DNA of 29,855 nt from MWCR01 sp041665165 (GTDB lineage Bacteria; Patescibacteriota; Patescibacteriia; 2-12-FULL-60-25), in the NCBI GenBank assembly GCA_041665165.1, contig JBAYJJ010000013.1, positions 1 to 29,855 of the forward strand, read 5' to 3'. Positions 7,640-14,229 of the stretch are shown here, piece after piece. The notes under the pieces are model-generated. The model did no database searches. It saw only the letters and a list, made by a program, of their open reading frames with translations, and was not told the DNA's origin. The position numbers and the translations under genes were made by a program. Numbering within the stretch: the stretch's first letter is position 1; the number at the start of each line of letters is the position of its first letter.

Positions 7640-8161
7640 ATGATAGAAGTCGAGATCAGGAGTTTTATCTCCAAGGAAAAATTCGAGGAATTGCTGGAAT
7701 ATTTCAAGAAGAACGCCAATTATTTGGGCGAGGATTATCAGGAAACGTTTTATTTTGATTGCAACCAGGATTTGCGCATCCAAAAGAACAATCATTTCGC
7801 CAAGATCTGGCTCAAGAAAGGGGAGCTTCACGATGAGCAGCGCGAAGAAATAGAAATCAAAGTCGACAGGGATGATTTCAAGAAGCTGGAGCAGATTTTT
7901 AAGGCCCTGGGCCACGGGGTTGAAGTCAAATGGTATCGTACGCGTCATTCGTTTGATTGGAACGGCATTACAGTCGCCTTAGACTTCACCAAAGGCTACG
8001 GCTATATCATTGAGCTTGAAAAAATGTCCGAAGATGCGGAAAAAGATCAGAATCTGGAGTTATTGAAATCCAAAATGGCAGAACTCAACATTGAAATCAC
8101 GCCCAAAGAAGAGTTCGCCAAAAAATACGCCGAGTATCTTAAGAATTGGTGCGAGATTTAG
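7640..8161 (+). CDS. CYTH-domain protein (CyaB / thiamine-triphosphatase-like)
   Basis: A 173-aa single-domain CYTH protein. It has the N-terminal strand IEVEIRSFI (a variant of the ExExK signature), a basic/acidic alternation along the tunnel strands (REEIEIKVDRDDF, VKWYRTRHSF) and VALDFTKGYGYIIELEKM, as in class IV adenylate cyclase/triphosphatase tunnel enzymes. Family members hydrolyse or cyclise triphosphates with a divalent metal; the substrate cannot be told from sequence. It starts one base after the upstream stop, so it is probably co-transcribed with the PsbP-like genes. Confidence 0.8.
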   Translation: MIEVEIRSFISKEKFEELLEYFKKNANYLGEDYQETFYFDCNQDLRIQKNNHFAKIWLKKGELHDEQREEIEIKVDRDDFKKLEQIFKALGHGVEVKWYRTRHSFDWNGITVALDFTKGYGYIIELEKMSEDAEKDQNLELLKSKMAELNIEITPKEEFAKKYAEYLKNWCEI

Positions 8162-8183
8162 GTACGGCTTGGAGGCTGATTAT

Positions 8184-8842
8184 CTATAATTTTGCGTATT
8201 TGGCTTTTTCAATAAAACCTTTGAGCTCAATGTAGTTTTTTGTACCGTCTTTGTTTGTTACCCCCGAATTCACATCTACTGCGTATGGCCTGACAATTCG
8301 AATCGCTTCTTCAACGTTTTCTGGTTAAGCCCTCCAGCAAGGATAACTGGCAACTTCACTGTCTCGACTAACTTACGGCTGATTTTCCAGTCATGTGTTT
8401 TTCCTGTTCCTCCGACTTGTCCAGTTTCTTTTATAGCCGTGTCTAATACAATCCCATCAGTGCAACCTTCATATGTTTTCGCTTCAGTAATCGCTTTCTC
8501 ATCAAACACATGAATCACTTTGTAAGTTTTGACGCAAGGCAGCTTTTCTTTGATTTCTTTTGCTTCGGTTGGCGAGGTATCTCCATGTAATTGAATTGTA
8601 TTTACAGTTGTTTCTTGGGCTACAGCAATAATATCTTTTGGTCGCGAGAGATGGGTTACCAAGACCGTAGAACAAAAAGGCGGCAACTGACGGATTATTT
8701 CCCTCGTCTTTTCCGGCTCAATGAAAACGCCGGTTGAGTAATGGACTTGCCCAACAAGAAATCCAACAGCATCTGCCCCATAGTCAATGGCTGTCAGGGC
8801 GTCTTTGATATTTGTCATTCCGCAAATTTTTACTTTGATCAT
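8184..8842 (-). pseudogene. trpF: Phosphoribosylanthranilate isomerase, frameshifted
   Basis: Converts phosphoribosylanthranilate to CdRP in tryptophan synthesis. From ATG 8842 the frame reads KICGMTN with catalytic Cys7, GADAVGFLVG, TIQLHGD, GIVLDTAI and LPVILAGGLN. It then runs into a wrong-frame stop at 8276. Starting near 8321-8325, the -1/+2 frame restores the expected C-terminus (ENVEEAIRIVRPYAVDVNSG, then GTKNYIELKGFIEKAKYAKL) up to TAG at 8184-8186. One missing base, GGGCTTAACC(C)AGAAAAC, explains this. Repaired length is about 219 aa, normal for TrpF. Either it is a recent mutation or a sequencing error. It is the last gene of a minus-strand operon, four bases after the lipoprotein gene; no other trp gene is present. 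Confidence 0.9.
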
Positions 8843-8846
8843 AGGC

Positions 8847-9440
8847 TTATTCAGTGAATTTGAAAGTCGAGATGACGGCCGCGCATTCTTCGGCATTGCC
8901 TTCTATCAAATAAACCAGGCCATCTTTGAGAATCACGATTTTTTTATTGGATTTGCTTCCGGATGCAGAGTCGCTGACCATGACATAGGAGACCTCGTCC
9001 GCTGAATAGCCGTTTATTTTAATTGTCGCTTCCTTGACGCTGTCAGGATCGATGCCGCCCGGAGGAGCTGCTTTCAAATCATCAAGAGAATATGTTGACG
9101 TGTCCCAAACGCTGACAGAGAGGCCTGAAGCGAATTCAATACGGGACTTTTCGCCCAGGCTGGCCATGAGATTTGTTGATTGAGTTTTCCATTCTTTCGG
9201 ATACTTGAACTCAAATCCATATTCCTTATTTTGGTATGTTTTTAGGGTACCATTATCATCTATCACGGTAGCTGAGCCATCGTCTGGTGTCTGGTTGGTC
9301 GCAGGCTGTGAAAGCTGATTGGTCACAGAAGTCGGCAAGACCGACTGCAACTTGTCTGTGAGCTGTTGGGTACAGCCTGCGCCCAGGAAAGCAGCGCCCA
9401 ATAGTATTGAGCTGAGGATAATGACTTTTTTCATATTCAT
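8847..9440 (-). CDS. Lipoprotein with PsbP-like domain
   Basis: 197 aa. The signal peptide MNMKKVIILSSILLGAAFLGAG is followed by Cys23 (LGAGC lipobox variant), a Gln/Thr/Ser-rich linker, then a PsbP-like domain from about residue 66 (LKTYQNKEYGFEFKYPKEW) to the end (ECAAVISTFKF). It is distantly related to the two plus-strand PsbP-like proteins at 5399-7638. The start could also be ATG 9434. It sits between the SemiSWEET gene and trpF in the same minus-strand operon. Confidence 0.75.
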   Translation of the reverse strand: MNMKKVIILSSILLGAAFLGAGCTQQLTDKLQSVLPTSVTNQLSQPATNQTPDDGSATVIDDNGTLKTYQNKEYGFEFKYPKEWKTQSTNLMASLGEKSRIEFASGLSVSVWDTSTYSLDDLKAAPPGGIDPDSVKEATIKINGYSADEVSYVMVSDSASGSKSNKKIVILKDGLVYLIEGNAEECAAVISTFKFTE

Positions 9441-9465
9441 CGATTTTAATAATTATTTAGATTTA

Positions 9466-9729
9466 TTATTTTTGGTTGTATTTAAACTTTAGTATCAATT
9501 GAATTATGCTGATAAGCAGGGCAAGAAAATTGCATACGATCACGGGCCAGGCCAGGATAAGGATTCCGTAGGTTAACCAAAGCGAGCAATTGACGAAGTA
9601 AAACACCAGCATCATCAAAGACAAGTCGCTGACTTTTTTGGTCTTAAGGGTCTTGATGACTTGGGGTAGCATCGCTGCAGTGCCGACAGCGGCGGCTAAA
9701 TATCCAATGATTTGCGTCAATAAGTTCAT
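9466..9729 (-). CDS. SemiSWEET-type PQ-loop sugar transporter
   Basis: An 87-aa membrane protein with three predicted helices and the PQ-loop motif in helix 1 (AMLPQVIKTLKTKKVSDLS, PQ near residue 22). The length and motif fit bacterial SemiSWEETs, which form homodimers for facilitated mono- or disaccharide movement. The substrate is unknown. No SD. Confidence 0.85.
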   Translation of the reverse strand: MNLLTQIIGYLAAAVGTAAMLPQVIKTLKTKKVSDLSLMMLVFYFVNCSLWLTYGILILAWPVIVCNFLALLISIIQLILKFKYNQK

Positions 9730-9750
9730 GGGTTTTTTAGGCGTGATTGT

Positions 9751-10434
9751 TTACCACACTAAGGGCACCAGGCGGTAGCGCACTTTTTTGCAATAATCCT
9801 CATAGCCAGGCAAATCTCGCTTTAAAACTTTTTCCTCGTTCAATATCCGCAAGATGATAATCAGGAGAACAAAGGCAAAGGGAATCAGGCCCCAGAAAGA
9901 GCCGAGCGCTAACGGCATGACCAAAAATAAAGGGATGATGCCAGAGTACATGGGATGCCGCACCAGGGCATAAGGGCCGGTATCAATGACTTTTTGGCCT
10001 TTGAAAGTCTCTATTGTCCGCCCGGCAAAAGCGTTTTCTTTGAAGGCTAGGAATATGATGATATATCCGGCTATGGTCACGGCGTCGGCTATGAGCACCA
10101 GCCACGTAGGCACAACAGACCAGCCAAAGCGGTAATCAAGCACAGAGAGGATAAATCCGATGGAGAAAAAGAGGTTTGAAATTTTTATGATAGTTTTCTG
10201 TTCTTGCTCTTTTTCCTTGAACATCATTCTTCGCTCCAAAAACTCCGGAGACTTTTTAAGAAAATAAAGAGTTACAAAAAAAGCGAACGCAAATACCACG
10301 GCGCACCATATCCATCCTTGCCAATAATTTAGAGTGCCGGCAAGCAGCATGAGCATGCCCGTGAGGCCGATGAATGACAAAGGAAAGAGGAGGTAGGTTT
10401 TTCTCTTGAGTTTTTTTAAAGAGGCCGGGTCCAT
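9751..10434 (-). CDS. Isoprenylcysteine/phospholipid methyltransferase-like membrane protein
   Basis: A 227-aa protein with about five membrane helices and the C-terminal ICMT/PEMT SAM-binding signature: GPYALVRHPMYSG at residues 153-165 and NEEKVLKRDLPGYEDYCKKVRYRLVP at the end. Bacterial members methylate lipids or small molecules at the membrane; the substrate here is unknown. It is the first gene of the minus-strand operon and starts within about 10 bases of the predicted transcription start, so its mRNA is probably almost leaderless. Confidence 0.8.
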   Translation of the reverse strand: MDPASLKKLKRKTYLLFPLSFIGLTGMLMLLAGTLNYWQGWIWCAVVFAFAFFVTLYFLKKSPEFLERRMMFKEKEQEQKTIIKISNLFFSIGFILSVLDYRFGWSVVPTWLVLIADAVTIAGYIIIFLAFKENAFAGRTIETFKGQKVIDTGPYALVRHPMYSGIIPLFLVMPLALGSFWGLIPFAFVLLIIILRILNEEKVLKRDLPGYEDYCKKVRYRLVPLVW

Positions 10435-10444
10435 ACTGCATTAC

Positions 10445-10473
10445 ATCATATATGCATCAACTTGAGCTGTAAA
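10445..10473 (-). promoter_or_regulatory. Promoter of the minus-strand operon
   Basis: On the minus strand: TTTACA (10468-10473), a 17-base spacer and TATGAT (10445-10450), only 10 bases from ATG 10434. The expected transcript has almost no 5' UTR. Confidence 0.6.
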
Positions 10474-10485
10474 ATAAACCTCAGC

Positions 10486-10515
10486 TTGACGGCCCTTGCA
10501 TACCAAGCTTAATAT
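10486..10515 (+). promoter_or_regulatory. Promoter of the two-gene orphan operon
   Basis: TTGACG (10486-10491), an 18-base spacer and TAATAT (10510-10515), divergent from the methyltransferase promoter. Confidence 0.6.
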
Positions 10516-10547
10516 GGAGGCCAATCGTACATTCTGGAGGTGAGGTC

Positions 10548-10904
10548 ATGAGTCAATTGGATGAGTTTTGGGCCCCGGTTTTTGAAGGCAAGGATTTGGC
10601 TGGCTGTCGTATTGTGAAGTGGTGGAAGGTCACCGTGTCAGCCGAACACATGAAGTCGCCGATTTTCCGGTTCCACAGAGATGAAGAGCTTGCTCGTTTG
10701 GATGCTGGCTTGCACAAGCTCTCCGTGGACTGGGTCTATGTCATGGTGAAGACTGACGGCGAGATGTATGGGTTGATGATTGGCCTTGAAGGCCGTTTCG
10801 AACACTGTACGCTGGTGAATGAGGCGGCTGCCCGGGAGGACTTGCGCCAGGCAGCTTTGGACAAGCTCACCCCGGCCGACAGGAAAATCCTCGGGATTGA
10901 GTGA
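10548..10904 (+). CDS. Orphan protein (118 aa)
   Basis: Unrecognised soluble protein of mixed alpha/beta character (WVYVMVKTDGEMYGLMIGLEG looks like a beta meander; the C-terminus DLRQAALDKLTPADRKILGIE is helical). GGAGG lies seven bases before ATG 10548. It is followed 11 bases later by another orphan, and the two share one promoter and one terminator. Confidence 0.7.
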   Translation: MSQLDEFWAPVFEGKDLAGCRIVKWWKVTVSAEHMKSPIFRFHRDEELARLDAGLHKLSVDWVYVMVKTDGEMYGLMIGLEGRFEHCTLVNEAAAREDLRQAALDKLTPADRKILGIE

Positions 10905-10915
10905 GGAGGCAGGCC

Positions 10916-11338
10916 ATGTCCGCACATTTGATTCAGGGCTTCTTTTTTCAAGAACAGTTCAAGCTCGATATCGAGCATCGAGGCGAGAGCGAAGGGGGAG
11001 TGCATGTCGTGTTTGTCGGCGGCGCGTGCCGGATTATGTATGCAGGCACGATTTGGCTCGAACTTGAGTCCGGCATCTTCATGGGCGAGATGGTGGATGA
11101 CTTTGGCAACTCAGGCCTCTCGGAGATAACGCTCGGTCCGGACGAGCTGAAGTTCTCCAAGAAGTATGAGCATCGCGCGGACGTGATCAAGTACTCGTTC
11201 CGTCGACAGGATTCTATCTGGGTCGGCGAATACGAGGGCAAAAAAACCGGAAAAGGCTGGAGTAACTGCGTTCTGACCGAAGTTCCGGACACGCTCTTCG
11301 TCGCTCTGCCCGCAGAATCAAAAATACCCGTAGTCTGA
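10916..11338 (+). CDS. Orphan protein (140 aa)
   Basis: Unrecognised. ATG 10916 is chosen over GTG 10901 because AGGAGG (10904-10909) is six bases upstream. The product looks beta-rich (VHVVFVGGACRIMYAGTIWLEL; SIWVGEYEGKKTGKGWSNCVL), like a small barrel or lipocalin-like sheet, with no signal peptide. It is the second gene of the operon with the 118-aa orphan. Its terminator is shared tail to tail with the mazG-like gene, whose stop codon lies in the T-run. Confidence 0.65.
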   Translation: MSAHLIQGFFFQEQFKLDIEHRGESEGGVHVVFVGGACRIMYAGTIWLELESGIFMGEMVDDFGNSGLSEITLGPDELKFSKKYEHRADVIKYSFRRQDSIWVGEYEGKKTGKGWSNCVLTEVPDTLFVALPAESKIPVV

Positions 11339-11342
11339 CGTT

Positions 11343-11367
11343 TACACCTGTCCTGGGTGTATTTTTT
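11343..11367 (+). terminator. Terminator of the orphan operon
   Basis: TACACC (11343-11348) / GGTGTA (11356-11361) stem followed by six T. The T-run overlaps the TAA stop of the convergent gene. Confidence 0.8.
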
Positions 11368-11668
11368 ATGACTCTTCCAAAATTATTCTATCCTTAAACC
11401 CGCCGCGGTTTTTGGCTTTTTCTGCGCGCAGAGTCTCGATTTGGGCCTTGTCAAACCCCTTATGCTCGCAGATGGTATTGATCACCTCCATGATATCCGC
11501 GATTTCTGCGATGCTTTCGTCTGATTTGAATTCATCAACTTCTTCGGTCAGTTTTTCTTTGAGCTTTTGCCAGTATTCTGTTTCATCCGCTATGTGGGTC
11601 TTGGGCATCACGCCTCTGGCAAGGATTATATCAGGGATTTTGTCGCGCACCAGCTTGTTGTAGATCAT
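11366..11668 (-). CDS. MazG-like nucleotide pyrophosphohydrolase
   Basis: A 100-aa all-alpha NTP-PPase-like protein: it opens with IYNKLVRDKIPDII, has the metal-binding EExx...ExxD pattern (KLTEEVDEFKSDESIAEIADIMEVI) and ends NRGGFKDRIILEES, as in the small phosphoribosyl-ATP pyrophosphohydrolase-like family. It probably cleaves (d)NTPs or damaged nucleotides to monophosphates. It is 28 bases downstream of the ywbE-like gene on the same strand. Confidence 0.85.
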   Translation of the reverse strand: MIYNKLVRDKIPDIILARGVMPKTHIADETEYWQKLKEKLTEEVDEFKSDESIAEIADIMEVINTICEHKGFDKAQIETLRAEKAKNRGGFKDRIILEES

Positions 11669-11696
11669 ACTTTAATCAGTTCTGTCAGGGGGTTAG

Positions 11697-11909
11697 TTAT
11701 ATGGGTTGTACTGCTTGTACTCTTCCTACTTCGCCGGATTCCAGGCGGACCTTGATGCCGCGGTGATGCTCGGGCGCACTGGTGAGTATGTCTTTCACGA
11801 TGCCTTCGGTCAGCTTGTCTGTGCCCTGATCTTCTTTGAGCACAATATAAACATGCAATCCTGGCCGGATCTGGCTGCGTATGGTGCCGTCGTTATATTG
11901 CATGTCCAT
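11697..11909 (-). CDS. YwbE-family protein
   Basis: A 70-aa protein matching the YwbE (DUF2196) pattern almost throughout: IRPGLHVYIVLKEDQGTDKL, TEGIVKDILTSAPEHHRGIKV and RLESGEVGRVQAV. The fold is a small KOW-like beta barrel; the function is not established. The start is ATG 11909 or 11903. It is divergent from the SOS-type promoter at 11987. Confidence 0.85.
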   Translation of the reverse strand: MDMQYNDGTIRSQIRPGLHVYIVLKEDQGTDKLTEGIVKDILTSAPEHHRGIKVRLESGEVGRVQAVQPI

Positions 11910-11986
11910 AGGGTATCTTAAGCTGATTCGTATGTAAAACTAAAAGCCTGTGTGGAAAACTCCGCATTTTGGCTAAAACTATACAC

Positions 11987-12020
11987 TTGACGGGTTTGTG
12001 CATTTGTTCTATTTTTGTTC
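11987..12020 (+). promoter_or_regulatory. lexA-operon promoter with GTTC-N7-GTTC operator
   Basis: TTGACG (11987-11992), a 17-base spacer and TATTTT (12010-12015). Two GTTC half-sites at 12006-12009 and 12017-12020 exactly bracket the -10 hexamer in direct-repeat GTTC-N7-GTTC form. The same motif, inverted, lies upstream of recA (27552-27566), and the surrounding 20 bases agree at 19 positions. A GTTC-N7-GTTC direct repeat is the known LexA box of Alphaproteobacteria. By position this site would repress the whole four-helix-bundle/lexA/DUF6504/dinB operon. Confidence 0.75.
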
Positions 12021-12045
12021 TAGAGACTTCGCCCCTTCCTGGCAA

Positions 12046-12523
12046 TGCAAAATTCAAAATTCATAATGCAAAATTTTGGTAGCTTCGCATTTATTATATA
12101 CCTATAAATATGAGGGACAATGTAATTCAAACAAAAAGTTATCAATTTGCTTTGGACATTATTCGTGTTTATAAGAATTTGTATGAGAATAAGCGCGAAT
12201 ATGTATTATCTAAACAACTCTTAAGAGCAGGCACATCAGTCGGGGCTAATGTCGAAGAAGCTCTCGGAGCTCATACGGATAAGGACTTTGTTTGTAAAAT
12301 AGCTATTGCATTTAAAGAAGCTCGCGAGGCTAACTACTGGATTCGTTTATTGAGAGATTCTGGCTATTTAGAGCAAGCAGTAGCGCGTCATCTAGAGGAT
12401 GCTTCGATGGAATTAATTCGTATAATGGCAAAAATTCAAATTACTTTTAAACAAAACCAACAAAATGCATAAAATCCCGCAGGGCACATCAATTTTGAAT
12501 TTTGAATTATTAATTTTGAATTA
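12046..12523 (+). mobile_element. Inverted-repeat unit B carrying a four-helix-bundle gene
   Basis: The left arm (12046-12077) and right arm (12490-12523) are imperfect inverted repeats made of AAAATTC-like units (shared core AAAATTCAAAATT). The right arm ends three bases before the lexA ATG, so it occupies the position where a ribosome-binding site would be. The unit lies between the SOS-type promoter and lexA. Confidence 0.6.
12110..12472 (+). CDS. Four-helix-bundle protein, unit B
   Basis: 120 aa, with the family pattern KSYQFALDIIRVYKNL ... LSKQLLRAGTSVGANVEEALGA ... DFVCKIAIAFKEAREANYWIRLLRDSGYL. It is the first ORF downstream of the lexA-operon promoter, so it should be transcribed with lexA and induced with it. 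No SD. Confidence 0.85.
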   Translation: MRDNVIQTKSYQFALDIIRVYKNLYENKREYVLSKQLLRAGTSVGANVEEALGAHTDKDFVCKIAIAFKEAREANYWIRLLRDSGYLEQAVARHLEDASMELIRIMAKIQITFKQNQQNA

Positions 12524-12526
12524 AGT

Positions 12527-13132
12527 ATGTTACAGCCCTTAACCCCTAAGCAAAAAGAAGTGCTGGATTATATTATCCAGTTCATCAATGACCGCGGGTA
12601 TGCGCCATCTTTTCGCGAGATAGCAGATGGTTTGGGTTTAGCTTCGCCCTCGACTGTACACGTGCATATCCAGGCTCTGCGTTCGCGCGGGTTTTTGCGC
12701 AGCGGGGGAGCGGCTCGTGAACTTGAGCCAACGGACAAGGCCGTGCGCTGGGGCAGGAGCGTGATTCTGCCTTTAGCCGGCTTGATTACTGCTGGTCTGC
12801 CCATTGAAGCAGTTGAAGAGCGCGAGACCATGGCTGTGCCTGTTGATTTGGCGCCTGATTCGGCCAACTCATATGTCTTGCGCGTCAAAGGCGAATCAAT
12901 GATTGAGGATGGTATACACGATGGCGATTATGTTGTCGTAGAGCGCAATCCCTCGCCTAAAAACGGCGACGTAGTTGTAGCACTCCTTGATAATGCTTAC
13001 GCGACTCTCAAACGCTTTTATCGCGAGCGCGACCGCATCCGTCTCCAACCCGCGAATTCTACGATGAAGCCAATCTACTGCTATGACCCGATAATACAAG
13101 GGGTTGTGCGGGCCGTGATACGTAAGTTTTAA
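12527..13132 (+). CDS. lexA: LexA repressor
   Basis: SOS repressor/autoprotease, 201 aa (E. coli 202). The N-terminal winged helix spans residues 1-65 (SFREIADGLGLASPSTVHVHIQAL). The cleavage site is Ala84-Gly85 in LPLAGLI; catalytic Ser124 is in GESMIEDGI and Lys162 in ATLKRF. RecA-stimulated self-cleavage is therefore expected. There is no SD, because the arm of unit B ends at -4. It forms an operon with the DUF6504-like gene and dinB. Confidence 0.95.
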   Translation: MLQPLTPKQKEVLDYIIQFINDRGYAPSFREIADGLGLASPSTVHVHIQALRSRGFLRSGGAARELEPTDKAVRWGRSVILPLAGLITAGLPIEAVEERETMAVPVDLAPDSANSYVLRVKGESMIEDGIHDGDYVVVERNPSPKNGDVVVALLDNAYATLKRFYRERDRIRLQPANSTMKPIYCYDPIIQGVVRAVIRKF

Positions 13133-13140
13133 TTTCTTTC

Positions 13141-13557
13141 GTACCACGTACTTCGTACAACGTACAACGCCAGATATGAGCATAGCGCGCTTTGAAGATG
13201 TCATTGCTTGGAAACTGGCTCGAGAGTTGGCTGGACGTCTGTATAAAATTTTAGCGTTTACTCGGGATTATAGTTTTAAAGATCAGATTATACGTGCCGC
13301 TGTATCCATAATGAATAATATCGCAGAAGGATTTGGGCGAAGCGGAAATAAAGAATTTATTCGTTATTTGAAAATTGCCAAGGGTTCATGTTTAGAAGTC
13401 AGATCCATGCTGTATCTAGGGCTAGACAATGGATATTTCAACGAGACTGATTTCAGGGAGCTATTTGGTCTTACTGTCCGAATCGAGCAGTTGATGGTGA
13501 ATTTTATAAAATCGATTCAAACACATTAAAAAGTACGTTGTACGTTGTACGTGGTAC
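13141..13557 (+). mobile_element. Inverted-repeat unit C carrying a four-helix-bundle gene
   Basis: The left arm (13141-13168) and right arm (13533-13557) are inverted repeats of GTACAAC units, with an exact outer GTACCACGTAC on both sides. The unit starts 8 bases after the lexA stop and ends 15 bases before the DUF6504-like start, filling the whole gap. Confidence 0.65.
13176..13529 (+). CDS. Four-helix-bundle protein, unit C
   Basis: 117 aa, the most canonical family member here: FEDVIAWKLARELA, then IIRAAVSIMNNIAEGFGRSG, NKEFIRYLKIAKGSCLEVRSM and LYLGLDNGYF. This is the S23/IVP sequence type found in 23S rRNA intervening sequences of other bacteria. It lies between lexA and the DUF6504-like gene on the same strand. 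Confidence 0.9.
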   Translation: MSIARFEDVIAWKLARELAGRLYKILAFTRDYSFKDQIIRAAVSIMNNIAEGFGRSGNKEFIRYLKIAKGSCLEVRSMLYLGLDNGYFNETDFRELFGLTVRIEQLMVNFIKSIQTH

Positions 13558-13572
13558 GGCGTAATAAGCAAT

Positions 13573-13818
13573 ATGTATAAGAAAATCAGCGAGCCAATCG
13601 AAGTGATGGCAGTTTTTAAAAGGGATAAAGTAGAGCCAGTGTTATTCAAGTGGAATGGCCGGCAATATAAGGTGGATCATGTGAATCTAGTGCATACCGA
13701 ACGCCTTGGCCGCGAAAAATTCTTTATTTTTTCAGTATCAGATGCGGTGAATGCCTTTCGTCTCAGATTTTCAACAGAATCGCTCAAATGGACTCTAGAA
13801 GAAACAGCAATGCTTTAA
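13573..13818 (+). CDS. DUF6504-like small protein of the SOS operon
   Basis: An 81-aa protein, ISEPIEVMAVF ... EPVLFKWNGRQYKVDHV ... FRLRFSTESLKWTLEE. The EPIEV / F-x-W-x-G-R-x-Y-x-V pattern resembles DUF6504, a small domain found beside Y-family polymerases (dinB/imuB) in other phyla. That similarity is recalled, not searched. Its place between lexA and dinB supports a role with the translesion polymerase. Confidence 0.6.
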   Translation: MYKKISEPIEVMAVFKRDKVEPVLFKWNGRQYKVDHVNLVHTERLGREKFFIFSVSDAVNAFRLRFSTESLKWTLEETAML

Positions 13819-14229
13819 GACACGAAACATGTAACATATAACATGTAACACGATTACGAATATGTTTCACGATATATTAAAAAAGAAAATGGATGACTAT
13901 GTTCATTCTGTGTATCGTGTCACTAGGGCATTTCCGCGAGAGGAGATTTATGGCGTCACATCACAATTGCGTCGTGCCGCGCTTTCAGTAATTTTGAATT
14001 ATATCGAAGGCTACGCCAGACAACGAAATGCTGTTTTGATAAATTTTCTGCAAATTTCTTACGGTTCTTTGAAAGAGTCGAGATATTTAATTGAGTTTTC
14101 TTTTAAAGAAAACTACCTTTCTAAAAATGATCGAGACCAGCTGATATCTTTAGCTGATGAAATCGGTGCCATGCTCTGGAAAACACTGCAACGTCTAGGA
14201 TGATTCGTGTTACATGATACATGTTATAT
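13819..14229 (+). mobile_element. Inverted-repeat unit D carrying a four-helix-bundle gene
   Basis: The left arm (13819-13853) begins right after the DUF6504-like stop. The right arm (14206-14229) shares ATATAACATGTA and CATGTAACACG in inverted orientation and runs into the dinB start codon (ATG 14228). The arms consist of AACATGTA-like units. Confidence 0.65.
13862..14203 (+). CDS. Four-helix-bundle protein, unit D
   Basis: 113 aa; a distinct subtype shared with unit E: DYVHSVYRVTRAFPREEIYGVTSQLRRAALSV, NFLQISYGSLKESRYLIEF and EIGAMLWKTLQRL. The PREEIYG-TSQLRR sequence makes it more like Avd/bVLRF-type four-helix bundles than the S23-like protein of unit C. It lies directly upstream of dinB. 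Confidence 0.9.
   Translation: MFHDILKKKMDDYVHSVYRVTRAFPREEIYGVTSQLRRAALSVILNYIEGYARQRNAVLINFLQISYGSLKESRYLIEFSFKENYLSKNDRDQLISLADEIGAMLWKTLQRLG

Noticed and set aside
14207..14227. Upstream GTG start of dinB
   Set aside because: It would translate the inverted-repeat arm (LHDTCY) ahead of the usual DinB N-terminus; ATG 14228 gives the family start MVVHVDMNSYFASVE.
13141..14229. CRISPR arrays
   Set aside because: The short repeated units in the inverted-repeat arms are 7-14 bases, degenerate and few; there are no regular spacers and no cas genes.
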